A stretch of DNA of 64,000 bases from Candidatus Rifleibacterium amylolyticum (GCA_009917695.1 JAACJG010000006.1:1-64000); one strand, 5' to 3'. Counted from the stretch's first letter, positions 1 through 8,089 are shown. Notes: generated by a model from the letters alone, not told the origin. Numbers and translations: made by a program.

Positions 1-475
1 CCAGCTTTTCATTTCATTGTTAGCCCGACCAACTTACGCACAGCACCCAGCCAGCCCGGCGGTTCCGCTGCATCTTTGATCAGCGGAGGCTTCAGCCCAA
101 GAGTGAGGGGCAGGCGCGGGGCGGTGTCCGTCTAATGCGGCTATTAGCCGGCACACCCTAAAGGGTGCGAGCCGGAGCCGGTGGAACCTAAGGCGCAAAG
201 GACATGAAGAAAAGCGACAGGGATGGCGGCTTTTTGGCGTGGGCTTTGCTTTTCCTGAGCGATCCGACCCCCCGTTCATCTTGCCCCTCACTCGCAGCCG
301 CCGGGCGGTGTTAGCAGCTGCAACTGCTTAGAGGCTTAAACGGCTGTATATTCGCCTGATGCCACTGCTTCCGGTGTCGGCATGCCGTCTTCCTTGAAGC
401 CTTCAAGATGAAATTCGAGTCACCCTGCAAAAATTAAGTAAGCCACAACCGTTTATCAGCCGATGATTAGCAGTA
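1..475. other. Gene-free region with nested inverted repeats
   Basis: No convincing gene is visible. The only open frame, on the minus strand, is arginine/proline-rich and resembles no family I know. The stretch is more GC-rich than its surroundings. A perfect 12-bp inverted repeat (GAGTGAGGGGCA at 101-112, its complement at 282-293) encloses about 170 bp. Inside lies a strong hairpin at 148-175 (CCGGC...GCCGG around CACCCTAAAGGGTG), and a smaller one lies outside near 65-86. This could be a structured RNA or a small non-autonomous mobile element. No tRNA, tmRNA or RNase P signature was recognised. Confidence 0.45.
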
Positions 476-1024
476 ATGAAACTTGCAAAAAAAATCATCT
501 TTTTTTCGCTCATGCTTGTTCTGGCAGCAAGCCAGTCCGGCTGTATACAAAAGGCGCTGTTCCCCGAGGCTCATTTTACCGTAGTATCTGTGACGCCAGA
601 CAAATTACGTGCAACAGTAACTGAAACGACCGCAGCAGAAGGCAGCGAGGAAACAACTGGAACAGAGACAAAAGTCACGCTGCCATCAACTGTTATCAGC
701 CTGAATTCTGATTCTCAGATACCAGCTGATCTGGTTTCCTTCTCGATTCATTATACGACCAGACTTGGCGAGGCCATTCCTGCTGTCGCAGTTCCAGAAA
801 CACCTTACAGCTTGAAAATTACTCCCGGTGAAGCGGTAGAAGTTCCAATGAGTCCTTATACAACCAGATTATATACTTTGCTTGAGCTCACCAGGGCCGA
901 TATTTCGCCGGTTAACGCAAGAATGACCTTTTTATTGAAAGATGGCAACGGCAACAAAGTTCATGTTGAGGCCAGCTGTCTTATTTATGCGACCTGGGAC
1001 GAAATCGAGGGTGATGGCGCCTGA
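476..1024 (+). CDS. Putative secreted lipoprotein of unknown function
   Basis: The protein is 182 residues. It has a basic N-terminus (MKLAKK), a hydrophobic stretch and a cysteine in the context ASQSGC near residue 23, so export and lipidation are likely, although Gln at -3 is not a standard lipobox residue. The remainder is threonine- and glutamate-rich with no recognised domain. The start lacks a clear Shine-Dalgarno. A weak sigma28-like element (GCCGATGA at 459-466) lies just upstream. A strong terminator follows, shared with the convergent FecR gene. Function is unknown; the call rests on the signal sequence only. Confidence 0.6.
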   Translation: MKLAKKIIFFSLMLVLAASQSGCIQKALFPEAHFTVVSVTPDKLRATVTETTAAEGSEETTGTETKVTLPSTVISLNSDSQIPADLVSFSIHYTTRLGEAIPAVAVPETPYSLKITPGEAVEVPMSPYTTRLYTLLELTRADISPVNARMTFLLKDGNGNKVHVEASCLIYATWDEIEGDGA

Positions 1025-1043
1025 TAGATTTTTCAACAAATGC

Positions 1044-1082
1044 AAAAAAAGAGTCGCCTCTGAACGAGGCGACTCTTTTTTA
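1044..1082. terminator. Bidirectional rho-independent terminator
   Basis: A perfect 10-bp stem (GAGTCGCCTC 1051-1060 and GAGGCGACTC 1066-1075) with a 5-nt loop is flanked by an A-run on the left and a T-run on the right. It can therefore terminate both the upstream lipoprotein gene and the convergent FecR-domain gene. Confidence 0.9.
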
Positions 1083-1105
1083 ATACTCAGTATTTCAGAG
1101 ACTGA

Positions 1106-1846
1106 TTACTGTTTATTCATTTTGCTTTTGAGGGCTTCCATCTGTTTGAAGGCATCCTGGGTGCGGGCATCGCCTTCGCCAAATTCATATTTCAGATTCT
1201 GATAGCGCAGGAACAGGCGATAAATGTCGTCTTCATCGACCCTGGGTTCCCATTCAGCGTCGGCCCATTCAGCTTTTTTGAGATCGACATTGAATTTATA
1301 GGGTCTGGCCATATCAGATTCGGGGTCGCAATGAGTAGCAAAACCAGAGCGAACGACCAGGCCGCGGTTTGTCTTGCGACTGCGGGCAGCAACAGCTCCT
1401 TCGGTGACCGACAGAGAAGTGCGCTTGCGTGAGCCAACGGCTATCTCAAATTCAGTACCTCTGATACCTGCGACGAGAGTCGGAGTTTCGATCTTGAATT
1501 CAGTTCCACGCTTGGTGAATTTATACCAGGTCTTGCCCTTGAAAACCTTTATGCTGAGCGGCTGAACTTCGACGAGCGTGCGTTCTTTGATGCGCATGAG
1601 CGTACCGTCGGCATAGACCAGAGTAGCCTTTGACTCTCTCAGGGTTTCAAGCAGGTCACCAGCATACAAATCGACAGATTGCGTAATGACATCTGTTCTG
1701 GCGCTGCCAACACGGGTCAGCTTCACCTGACCGCTGATTATTTCAAGCTTGGCATCGAGAGCCACCAGCTTGCTGTTTTCAGCCCAGGCAGAAGTAAAGC
1801 ACATGATAAAACATACAAACAGGAAGCACAGCTTGGTGCAGTTCAT
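1106..1846 (-). CDS. FecR-domain secreted protein
   Basis: I place the start at the ATG at 1846 because AAGGAGG lies 9 nt upstream. The longer frame to 1870 would add eight residues before the signal peptide. A signal peptide (hydrophobic segment ending SAWA) is followed by a FecR domain at about residues 30-150: 'SGQVKLTR', 'AGDLLETLRESKATLVYADG', and 'FKIETPTLVAGIRGTEFEI', the typical hallmark of the family. The C-terminal 90 residues are charged and probably helical. Isolated FecR domains of this kind occur in exported proteins unrelated to iron uptake, and no FecI-like sigma factor or TonB receptor is adjacent. A perfect-consensus promoter lies upstream. Family assignment is firm, role unknown. 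Confidence 0.85.
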   Translation of the reverse strand: MNCTKLCFLFVCFIMCFTSAWAENSKLVALDAKLEIISGQVKLTRVGSARTDVITQSVDLYAGDLLETLRESKATLVYADGTLMRIKERTLVEVQPLSIKVFKGKTWYKFTKRGTEFKIETPTLVAGIRGTEFEIAVGSRKRTSLSVTEGAVAARSRKTNRGLVVRSGFATHCDPESDMARPYKFNVDLKKAEWADAEWEPRVDEDDIYRLFLRYQNLKYEFGEGDARTQDAFKQMEALKSKMNKQ

Positions 1847-1896
1847 CGTATAAAGCCTCCTTGACCACAAAAGGTCGAATTACCGAAGTTTCCTAA

Positions 1897-1925
1897 ATTA
1901 TAAGAATGGCCTGGCAAGGTGTCAA
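1897..1925 (-). promoter_or_regulatory. Consensus sigma70 promoter for the FecR gene
   Basis: On the minus strand TTGACA (1925-1920) is separated by exactly 17 nt from TATAAT (1902-1897). Both hexamers match consensus fully. The -10 lies about 50 nt upstream of the ATG at 1846. Confidence 0.85.
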
Positions 1926-1941
1926 TGGCAGGACGCGCAAA

Positions 1942-2553
1942 TTATTTGGTTGCGGGTTGTTCAGCCTGACGATTCTGTACATGTTCGGCAAAAATATTGG
2001 TCAATTCACCAATAGCGGCGTCAAGATCGTCGTTAATCACAGCATATCGATACTGGTCGCGATAATCCAGCTCTTTGCGGGCATTTTCGAGGCGGTGCCT
2101 GAGGGAATGTTCGCTGTCCATGTTGCGCTTGCGAATGCGGCTTTCGAGTTCGTCGAAAGTTGGCGGCAGAATAAAGATCATGATAGATTCAGGAAACTTC
2201 TCGCGAATCTTCATGGCTCCCTGCACATCGATATTCAAGATCACATGGCGACCGGCTTCGAGATTGTCGACGAGAAAACGGCGGGGAGTTCCATAATAGT
2301 TGCCGTGTACAAATGCCCATTCGGCAAATTCTTCACGTTCTATTGCCTTTTCAAACTCTTCGGCCGTGCAGAAAAAGTATTCCTGACCGTTGGTTTCGCC
2401 ACCACGTGGTGCGCGCGAAGTGGTCGAGATCGAATAGACGACGTCTGGCGCAAATTTGCTGACGATAGCATTGCACAAGACTGTCTTGCCGACCCCGGAA
2501 GGTCCGGAAACAATGAAAAGATAGCCCTTTCGGGGAGTTTGAGATGAGTTCAT
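1942..2553 (-). CDS. gmk: Guanylate kinase
   Basis: The 203-residue protein catalyses ATP-dependent phosphorylation of GMP to GDP in the cytoplasm. The P-loop GPSGVGKT (residues 17-24) is intact. The GMP-binding region follows with 'STTSRAPRGGETNGQEYFF', then 'FVHGNYYGTP', 'VILNIDVQGA' and the lid segment 'ESRIRKRNMDSE', all in canonical order and spacing. Length is normal for bacterial Gmk. It lies 7 nt downstream of gpmI on the same strand, so the two are probably cotranscribed. No obvious Shine-Dalgarno precedes the ATG, which suggests translational coupling. The C-terminal QAEQPATK tail is unstructured. Confidence 0.97.
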   Translation of the reverse strand: MNSSQTPRKGYLFIVSGPSGVGKTVLCNAIVSKFAPDVVYSISTTSRAPRGGETNGQEYFFCTAEEFEKAIEREEFAEWAFVHGNYYGTPRRFLVDNLEAGRHVILNIDVQGAMKIREKFPESIMIFILPPTFDELESRIRKRNMDSEHSLRHRLENARKELDYRDQYRYAVINDDLDAAIGELTNIFAEHVQNRQAEQPATK

Positions 2554-2560
2554 CGTCGTA

Positions 2561-4099
2561 TTATTTTTTTCGGGAAATCAGTGACAGGCCGGTCATGGCT
2601 GCCGGTTTTTCGATACCAAGAAGTTCGAGCACCGTAGGTGCAATGTCGCAAAGGCGCCCTTCGGGCCTGAGTTCGTAAGATGATCTGGAAAGAATGCAGC
2701 ATGGTACAGGGTTAACCGTGTGTTCGGTAAAAGCCTCGCCGGTTTCGTTATCAACCATCTGCTCGGCATTGCCGTGGTCAGCGGTGATAATACAGTCGTA
2801 ACCCTTTTCGTAAGCGACCGGGATCGCCTTCGACAGCACGCAGTCGACGGTGCTGACAGCTTTCATGGCCGCTTCCATTATACCGGTATGACCAACCATG
2901 TCGCAGTTGGCAAAATTAACCATAATGAAACCGTATTTTTCGCTTCTCAACTTATCAACAAGATATTCGCCAACTTCAAACGCCGACATCTCGGGTTTGA
3001 GATCGTAGGTCTTAACCTTTGGGCTTGGTATCATGTGTCTGTCTTCGAGCGAGAAGGGAGGCTCATAACCGCCATTAGTGAAATAGGTGACATGCGCGTA
3101 TTTTTCGGTCTCGGCCAGTCGCAGCTGCGGAATTTTGTTATCAGCCAGAATGGAACCGAGAACGTTGTCGAGGCGCTGCGGGGCGAATATGACCGGAAAC
3201 TTGAATTCGTCAGAATAATGAGTGAAGCTGAGATAGTCTACCCGCATGTCTTTGCGCTTGAACTCTTCGAATTCAGGCTGAGTAAAGACCTTGCTGATCT
3301 GGCGCATGCGGTCGGCTCTGAAATTGAAGGCAAGAATGGTGTCGCCTTCGTCTATGGTCGCAACCGGGTCGCCGTTGGCTTCGATTACCACCGGTATGAC
3401 GAATTCGTCGGTCACGTTGACCTTGTAAGAAGCTTCCATGGCAAGAACCGGATCAGTGGCGCGGTTACCGACGCCATGCACGAGGGCCAGATAAGCCTTT
3501 TCCACTCTTTCCCAGCGATTGTCGCGGTCCATGGCGTAATAACGACCCGAAATGGTGGCGATTTGTCCAACCCCGATTTCACGGGTGCGTTCAACCAGAT
3601 CTCTGATAAAATGTACACCACTGGTCGGCGAAGTATCGCGGCCATCGGTGAAAGCATGAATGAAAACCCGGGTGAGTCCCTGGTCTTTCGCCAGCTTCAG
3701 AATAGCACTGATATGATTGATGTGGCTGTGAACGCCACCGTCGGAAACCAGTCCGTAGAGATGCAGCGCCTTGCCCGACTGTTTGAGGCGAGCGAAAGCT
3801 TCGAGCATGGTTTTGTTTTCGAAAAATGAGCCGTCTTCAATAGCGAGATTGATGCGGGTGATGTCCTGATAGACGATGCGCCCGGCACCTATGTTGAGAT
3901 GGCCTACTTCAGAATTGCCCATCTGGCCTTCGGGAAGACCGACATCCAGCCCTGAGGCGCCAAGACGTGTAAATGGGCGTTCTTCGAAGAGCTTGTTGAT
4001 GAATTCAGGATTAGCCGCATGAACAGCGTTGCCTTCAGTGGCTTCTGAAATGCCAAAGCCATCGAGAATGATCAGCAGGACTTTTGATTTTGCTTCCAT
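2561..4099 (-). CDS. gpmI: 2,3-bisphosphoglycerate-independent phosphoglycerate mutase
   Basis: The 512-residue enzyme interconverts 3- and 2-phosphoglycerate in glycolysis using Mn2+ and no bisphosphoglycerate cofactor. The N-terminal metal site 'LDGFG' (Asp13) and the phosphoserine loop 'GQMGNSEVGH' with Ser63 are intact. 'HAFTDGRDTSP', 'SGRYYAMDRDNRWER' and the second metal cluster 'NFANCDMVGHTG' and 'ITADHGNAEQM' are also present. Length matches the family (about 510). The ATG is preceded by AAGG at a 7-nt spacing and by a consensus promoter. gmk follows after 7 nt. There are no anomalies. Confidence 0.98.
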   Translation of the reverse strand: MEAKSKVLLIILDGFGISEATEGNAVHAANPEFINKLFEERPFTRLGASGLDVGLPEGQMGNSEVGHLNIGAGRIVYQDITRINLAIEDGSFFENKTMLEAFARLKQSGKALHLYGLVSDGGVHSHINHISAILKLAKDQGLTRVFIHAFTDGRDTSPTSGVHFIRDLVERTREIGVGQIATISGRYYAMDRDNRWERVEKAYLALVHGVGNRATDPVLAMEASYKVNVTDEFVIPVVIEANGDPVATIDEGDTILAFNFRADRMRQISKVFTQPEFEEFKRKDMRVDYLSFTHYSDEFKFPVIFAPQRLDNVLGSILADNKIPQLRLAETEKYAHVTYFTNGGYEPPFSLEDRHMIPSPKVKTYDLKPEMSAFEVGEYLVDKLRSEKYGFIMVNFANCDMVGHTGIMEAAMKAVSTVDCVLSKAIPVAYEKGYDCIITADHGNAEQMVDNETGEAFTEHTVNPVPCCILSRSSYELRPEGRLCDIAPTVLELLGIEKPAAMTGLSLISRKK

Positions 4100-4143
4100 A
4101 TTTCAAACCTTGTTAAAAATTGAAAATACCTCAGGTTTGGCGG

Positions 4144-4173
4144 ATTATACCCGCGCTGGCATGGATATGTCAA
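4144..4173 (-). promoter_or_regulatory. Consensus sigma70 promoter for gpmI-gmk
   Basis: On the minus strand TTGACA (4173-4168), an 18-nt spacer and TATAAT (4149-4144) lie in the gap between divergent gpmI and pth. The predicted transcript start is about 40 nt upstream of the gpmI ATG. Confidence 0.85.
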
Positions 4174-4247
4174 ATTTTAGCCGGTAAAGGCTTTATCAGT
4201 GCCATCAGCGTTGACTTTCACCAGTGACTCTGGTAAAAAAACAGTCT

Positions 4248-4850
4248 ATGATCATTGCAGGACTGGGAAATCCCGGAAGAGAATACGAAAACACCAGACA
4301 CAACGCCGGCTTCTGGGCCGCCGATGCGATTGCCGCCAAATTCAGAGTCGATCTGAACATTCGTCAGCATCAGGCGCTTACCGGTCATTTACTGCTGCAC
4401 GGGCAGCAGCACATTCTGGCCAAGCCGCTGACTTATATGAATCTTTCCGGCGAAGCTGTTGCCGGACTGATGCTCGAAAACAGCATTCCACCAGAAGAAC
4501 TGCTGGTGATACTCGACGACATCAATCTGCCGGCCGGCCGGATAAGAATGCGGGCCTGCGGCAGCGATGGCGGGCATAATGGCCTGAAATCAATCATCAG
4601 TCATATCGGCCGCAACTTCTGGCGGCTGCGCATAGGAGTCGGGCAACCGGCAGGCGATGAAACTGTTCCTCACAACAAGCTGGTATCACATGTCCTCGGA
4701 ACAGTGACCCCAGAAGAAATGGCTGTATTTCGCCTGGTTCTCGCCGAATTGCCTGAGATGGCAGCTCTCTGGCTTCTTGGCATGGGCAACAAAGCAATGA
4801 CCCGCTACAACGGCGTTGATTTTCTACACCCCGAAACTTCTGATGATTGA
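4248..4850 (+). CDS. pth: Peptidyl-tRNA hydrolase
   Basis: The enzyme recycles peptidyl-tRNA released from stalled ribosomes by cleaving the peptide-tRNA ester. The N-terminal 'GLGNPGREYENTRHN' carries the catalytic His (residue 18 from the ATG at 4248). 'KPLTYMNLSG', 'LVILDDINLPAG' (catalytic Asp) and 'GSDGGHNGLKSI' follow in family order. The frame can also begin at a GTG at 4224, adding eight residues. I prefer 4248 because family members start a few residues before GLGNPG. Neither start has a convincing Shine-Dalgarno. At 200 residues the length is typical. The gene is divergent from gpmI and precedes the cheC promoter. Confidence 0.95.
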   Translation: MIIAGLGNPGREYENTRHNAGFWAADAIAAKFRVDLNIRQHQALTGHLLLHGQQHILAKPLTYMNLSGEAVAGLMLENSIPPEELLVILDDINLPAGRIRMRACGSDGGHNGLKSIISHIGRNFWRLRIGVGQPAGDETVPHNKLVSHVLGTVTPEEMAVFRLVLAELPEMAALWLLGMGNKAMTRYNGVDFLHPETSDD

Positions 4851-4868
4851 ATGATGAAAATGCAGCTA

Positions 4869-4897
4869 TTGCATTATCAATAAGGCTGCTTTATAAT
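4869..4897 (+). promoter_or_regulatory. Sigma70 promoter for the cheC-fliA cluster
   Basis: TTGCAT (4869-4874), a 17-nt spacer and a perfect TATAAT (4892-4897) lie between pth and cheC. The predicted start site near 4904 gives a leader of about 25 nt. A housekeeping promoter would place fliA itself under sigma70 control. Confidence 0.75.
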
Positions 4898-4928
4898 GGC
4901 ACTGATTTGTAACTGAATGAGGTTGCTG

Positions 4929-5546
4929 ATGGAAGATGTTACCACCCTGACCAAAATACAGCTCGACGCTCTCAGAGAGGTCGGCAACATCGGTTCTGGC
5001 AATGCCGCCAGCGCGCTGGCGCAATTTCTAAACCGCAAAATCGACATGGCAGTGCCAAGCGCTACCATTCTTGACTTCAAAGATATTCCTTCTTTGCTGG
5101 GTGGCCCGGGCACCCGTGTAATGGGCATATTTTTGAAGGTTCTCGGCGAAATCTCCGGGCGTTTTCTCCTGCTGATCCCGGAAAAAACGTCAATAAAATT
5201 ACTTCAGACCCTGATACCCGGCTGCGAAATTGAAGATCCGCTCAACATGTCGGAACTTGAAGGTTCCTGCATGCGTGAAGTCGGCAACATTCTGGCCGGC
5301 GCTTTTCTGAATGCGCTCTCATCTCTTACCCAGACGCCGATGCTCAACTCGCTGCCATCGATGACCTATGACATGGCTGGAGCCATGATCGACAGTGTGG
5401 TTGCCGACATGACAGCGGTCAGCGACAAGGTTCTGATGATTGAAACCTCGTTCATCGAAAGCGAAGAAGACTTGCGGATACACATCTTTCTGCTGCCCGA
5501 GCCCAAGTCTTTAACTCTGTTATTGCAGAAGATCGGAGTAATCTAA
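4929..5546 (+). CDS. cheC: Chemotaxis protein CheC (CheY-P phosphatase)
   Basis: CheC dephosphorylates CheY-P and binds CheD. Both phosphatase signatures are present: 'ALREVGNIGSGNAASAL' near the N-terminus and 'CMREVGNILAGAFLNAL' around residue 120. Each retains the Glu and Asn pair used to position the attacking water. About 205 residues is the normal CheC length, and the two-site arrangement separates it from CheX and FliY. I use the ATG at 4929 because GAGG lies 6 nt upstream; an in-frame ATG at 4917 would add four residues. It is first in a cheC-cheD-membrane protein-fliA cluster driven by a clear promoter. Confidence 0.93.
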   Translation: MEDVTTLTKIQLDALREVGNIGSGNAASALAQFLNRKIDMAVPSATILDFKDIPSLLGGPGTRVMGIFLKVLGEISGRFLLLIPEKTSIKLLQTLIPGCEIEDPLNMSELEGSCMREVGNILAGAFLNALSSLTQTPMLNSLPSMTYDMAGAMIDSVVADMTAVSDKVLMIETSFIESEEDLRIHIFLLPEPKSLTLLLQKIGVI

Positions 5547-5549
5547 GAC

Positions 5550-6038
5550 ATGTCTGTCGTTATTCCGGTCGGCATGGGCGAGTTGAAGGTAGCCAGAAGT
5601 CCCGCTACTCTGGCGGTATACGGCATCGGCTCCTGCGTGATTGTTTCGCTGTATGACACCAAAAGCAGAGTCGGCGGCGTTGCCCATGTCATGCTGCCAG
5701 ACTCCAGCGGCATCGATAAAGAGCGCCTGAACCCCAACAAGTTTGCTGACACTGCAATTCCAGCTCTTTATGATGCCATAAAGTCTGAAGATGGCGTATT
5801 CAAAGCGAACCTGCACGCAAAAATCGTCGGCGGCTCAGAAATGTTTCCGCCAACCGAAGATTTCGAAAACAATATAGGCCGCGATAACACTGCGGCTGTA
5901 AAAAAGGCTCTTAAAAAAATGGGGTTCCCGATTATCGCCGAAGATACAGGCGGGAAGCGCGGACGTTCGATTGAATTTGATCTCGAATCCGGCCTTATAA
6001 GGCTTTCGATACTTGGCGAAGAGACAAGAGAACTGTAA
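5550..6038 (+). CDS. cheD: Chemoreceptor glutamine deamidase CheD
   Basis: CheD deamidates glutamines on methyl-accepting receptors and is regulated by CheC, whose gene lies 3 nt upstream. The catalytic triad is visible: Cys29 in 'GIGSCV', His46 in 'GGVAHVMLP' and a Thr in 'AEDTGGKRGR'. The region 'KIVGGSEMF' is also diagnostic. The 162-residue length is typical. The stop codon abuts the ATG of the next gene, so the small membrane protein is probably translated together with CheC/CheD. Receptors and the CheA kinase are not in this window. Confidence 0.96.
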   Translation: MSVVIPVGMGELKVARSPATLAVYGIGSCVIVSLYDTKSRVGGVAHVMLPDSSGIDKERLNPNKFADTAIPALYDAIKSEDGVFKANLHAKIVGGSEMFPPTEDFENNIGRDNTAAVKKALKKMGFPIIAEDTGGKRGRSIEFDLESGLIRLSILGEETREL

Positions 6039-6440
6039 ATGACCAGATTATCATTGCTCATGGGTTTGTTCATGGCTGTTACCGTAACCGGCATCGTCGT
6101 GCTGCTTGCGGTAATGGGCAATGTCAACTCAGGCACAATGATCTATCGCGGTTGCGTGATATTTTTCATTTTTGGCACACTTGGCACGATTCTCGGCAGC
6201 TTTCTCGAAGTCCTGCTGCTGCCAGGCTCAACCGAAAAGGAAACCGAAAAACTCAAACAGGAAATGATGCTCGAAGACACCGAACTGCAGGCTGAGCTCG
6301 GTGATCTTCTCGATGACAACAACACCAGGCACAGACCGGAAAATTATGGCACCCCTACCGATGAATCCGGACAGAACGCAAAAGCAAGGTCTTACAACAG
6401 TACAATGACCTCGCATGGTGATTCTGCCGCGGTTTCATAA
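6039..6440 (+). CDS. Small two-helix membrane protein in the chemotaxis cluster
   Basis: This 133-residue protein matches no family I recognise. Two hydrophobic helices (about residues 4-27 and 36-60, with 'GTLGTILGSFLEVLLLPG') are followed by an acidic, probably coiled-coil segment ('EKETEKLKQEMMLEDTELQ') and a polar disordered tail rich in Asn, Ser and Thr. Its ATG immediately follows the cheD stop codon and fliA starts 24 nt downstream, so it is embedded in the operon. A regulatory or assembly role linked to motility is an inference from position only. Confidence 0.75.
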   Translation: MTRLSLLMGLFMAVTVTGIVVLLAVMGNVNSGTMIYRGCVIFFIFGTLGTILGSFLEVLLLPGSTEKETEKLKQEMMLEDTELQAELGDLLDDNNTRHRPENYGTPTDESGQNAKARSYNSTMTSHGDSAAVS

Positions 6441-6464
6441 GGCAGCCAGACACGGAGGGATGAT

Positions 6465-7304
6465 GTGAACAAAGAACTTCTGGTAGGAAACGAATCGCAG
6501 GAAATTACTGATCCAAAGCTGAAGGCCCGCCTTCAGGACGAAGAGGACCAGAACCTCTGGGAACAGTACAAAACCAATCATGACCAGCGCATAAAAGACG
6601 CACTGATCATGAAATATGCATCATTCGTTAAATACGTGGCCGGCCGCATTGCGGTCAATCTGCCCAGCAACGTCGAATTCGACGACCTCGTCAGCTATGG
6701 AATCCTTGGTCTGATCGATGCCATCGACAAGTATGATTCTGACCGCAACGTCAAATTCAAAACCTACGCCAAGACCCGTATTCGCGGAGCAATATTCGAT
6801 GAACTGCGCGTTCTTGACTGGACGCCCAGATCGATTCGCCAGAAAGCCCGCAAACTCGAAAAGGCTTATGCCAAACTCGAAGGCAAACTCGGGCGTGATG
6901 CACGCGATGAAGAAGTCGCCGAATATCTCAACATCGACATCTCAGAACTGCACAAACTTTTTGACGAAACCAAAAAGTCTCTGCTGCTCTCGCTCGACGA
7001 AATCTTTTATGACGACGAAGAAGGCTCTTCCCGCTTCGACTTCATCGAAGACCAGAAAAGCGATAATCCCCAGACCAAAATCGAAGAGGCAGAGGCCAAA
7101 AAGATTCTGGCCGACGCTATTTCCAAGCTTTCTGACCGCGAACGCATGGTAATCACCCTGTATTACTACGAAGAACTCACTTCCAAAGAAATCGGAAAAA
7201 TCCTCGGAGTCTCAGACTCACGCGTTTCTCAACTGCATACCAAGGCGATATTGCGTCTGCGCGGCCGACTCAGCCGCATCAAGGAAGCACTGATGACAAG
7301 CTGA
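6465..7304 (+). CDS. fliA: RNA polymerase sigma factor, FliA/WhiG (sigma28) type
   Basis: The 279-residue sigma factor should direct polymerase to late flagellar and chemotaxis promoters. Region 2 is clear ('YVAGRIAVNLPSNVEFDDL', 'GLIDAIDKYD', 'FKTYAKTRIRGAIFDELR', 'DWTPRSIRQKAR'). Region 3 and the region 4 helix-turn-helix follow ('LSDRERMVITLYYYEELTS', 'EIGKILGVSDSRVSQLH'). The start is GTG at 6465, chosen because GGAGGG lies 5 nt upstream and the overlapping ATG at 6460 meets a stop after two codons. It closes the cheC-cheD cluster and is followed by a strong terminator. No flagellar structural genes are in the window. Confidence 0.95.
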   Translation: MNKELLVGNESQEITDPKLKARLQDEEDQNLWEQYKTNHDQRIKDALIMKYASFVKYVAGRIAVNLPSNVEFDDLVSYGILGLIDAIDKYDSDRNVKFKTYAKTRIRGAIFDELRVLDWTPRSIRQKARKLEKAYAKLEGKLGRDARDEEVAEYLNIDISELHKLFDETKKSLLLSLDEIFYDDEEGSSRFDFIEDQKSDNPQTKIEEAEAKKILADAISKLSDRERMVITLYYYEELTSKEIGKILGVSDSRVSQLHTKAILRLRGRLSRIKEALMTS

Positions 7305-7321
7305 TATTCAGCTATTTTCAA

Positions 7322-7358
7322 GCGCGGCGCTGCTGAGCATGGCAGCGCCGCGTTTTTT
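7322..7358 (+). terminator. Rho-independent terminator after fliA
   Basis: An 11-bp GC-rich stem (7323-7333 with 7342-7352) and an 8-nt loop are followed by six Ts. It ends the cheC-fliA transcript. Confidence 0.9.
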
Positions 7359-7363
7359 ATCTA

Positions 7364-7405
7364 AAACAAAACCGGTCACCGCTTACGCGATGACCGGTTT
7401 TGTTT
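7364..7405 (-). terminator. Bidirectional terminator, mainly for the HAMP gene
   Basis: A long perfect stem (AAACAAAACCGGTCA 7364-7378 with its complement 7391-7405) ends in T-rich arms on either strand. It directly follows the stop of the minus-strand HAMP gene. Confidence 0.85.
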
Positions 7406-7418
7406 GCCACCCTGTTTT

Positions 7419-8045
7419 TCAGGTGTGTTTTACTTCTTCAGCACCCTCATCGAGTTCGATTACAACAGTTGCAGCGCCACTGTCAGCACCTTCAATCTTG
7501 AACTGTTTGATCAATTCGCTCAACTCGGTAGCATTCGCGGCAAGCTTCTTGAATTTGTCATCGCTTTCGAGGCTGTCGAGCTTAACAGCGATGTCATCTG
7601 AAAGGGTTTTGGCTTTGGCCAGAGTCACTCTGAACTTCTTCAGCAGATCGTTCAGCGCCGCCGCCAGCTCTTTGAGATTATCGTTACGGCGCAGGCTGAC
7701 TTCAAAAGTGAGGTCACCCTCGCTGATGCGCTTTATACTCTGTTCGAGCTTATAGGCCGGGCCGGCAGTCTGGTGTGAATACATGACGCTGACAATGAAT
7801 ACGATTATCACATTAACAAAAATCAGTACAACCAGACGTGGCCAGAATTCAGAAACGAAATCCTGTAGAACCATCGTCAGACTGCGCACTTCGCCCACTG
7901 TTTTGGTGGTGTTCACAAAATAAGAACCAAGTACGTATATGTTGCAGGCCGTAATAACCGCAACCAGAAAGGTCAGAAGCAGAATTGTTCCGGCAAATCT
8001 GCTCTGCATGTCTTTAGCAATAAAATAATTCTTACGCTGGCTCAA
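7419..8045 (-). CDS. Membrane protein with HAMP domain, no output domain
   Basis: The 208-residue protein has two membrane helices (about residues 18-42 and 69-90) separated by a short periplasmic segment. A HAMP-like linker follows ('AGPAYKLEQSIKRISEGDLT', then 'VSLRRNDNLKELAAALNDLL') and then a coiled-coil region ('SDDIAVKLDSLESDDKF'). It stops where a receptor or kinase output domain would begin, so it resembles a truncated methyl-accepting protein. The start is TTG, supported by AGGAGG 9 nt upstream and by a consensus promoter. It lies convergent to the chemotaxis cluster, so a signalling role is plausible but unproven. Confidence 0.8.
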   Translation of the reverse strand: MSQRKNYFIAKDMQSRFAGTILLLTFLVAVITACNIYVLGSYFVNTTKTVGEVRSLTMVLQDFVSEFWPRLVVLIFVNVIIVFIVSVMYSHQTAGPAYKLEQSIKRISEGDLTFEVSLRRNDNLKELAAALNDLLKKFRVTLAKAKTLSDDIAVKLDSLESDDKFKKLAANATELSELIKQFKIEGADSGAATVVIELDEGAEEVKHT

Positions 8046-8089
8046 TGCTCAAACCCTCCTGAGGGGCAAATATCTTGAAGACTGTGTTT

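Noticed and set aside
34-291. 85-residue minus-strand open frame in the first 300 bases
   Set aside because: Arg/Pro/Ala-rich, no ribosome binding site, and it lies across an inverted-repeat structure; it looks like a by-product of high GC.
1906-2547. 213-residue plus-strand open frame opposite gmk
   Set aside because: Antisense to a complete guanylate kinase, no family match and no ribosome binding site.
2720-3829. 369-residue plus-strand open frame opposite gpmI
   Set aside because: Fully antisense to an intact phosphoglycerate mutase; long only because of codon bias on the real strand.
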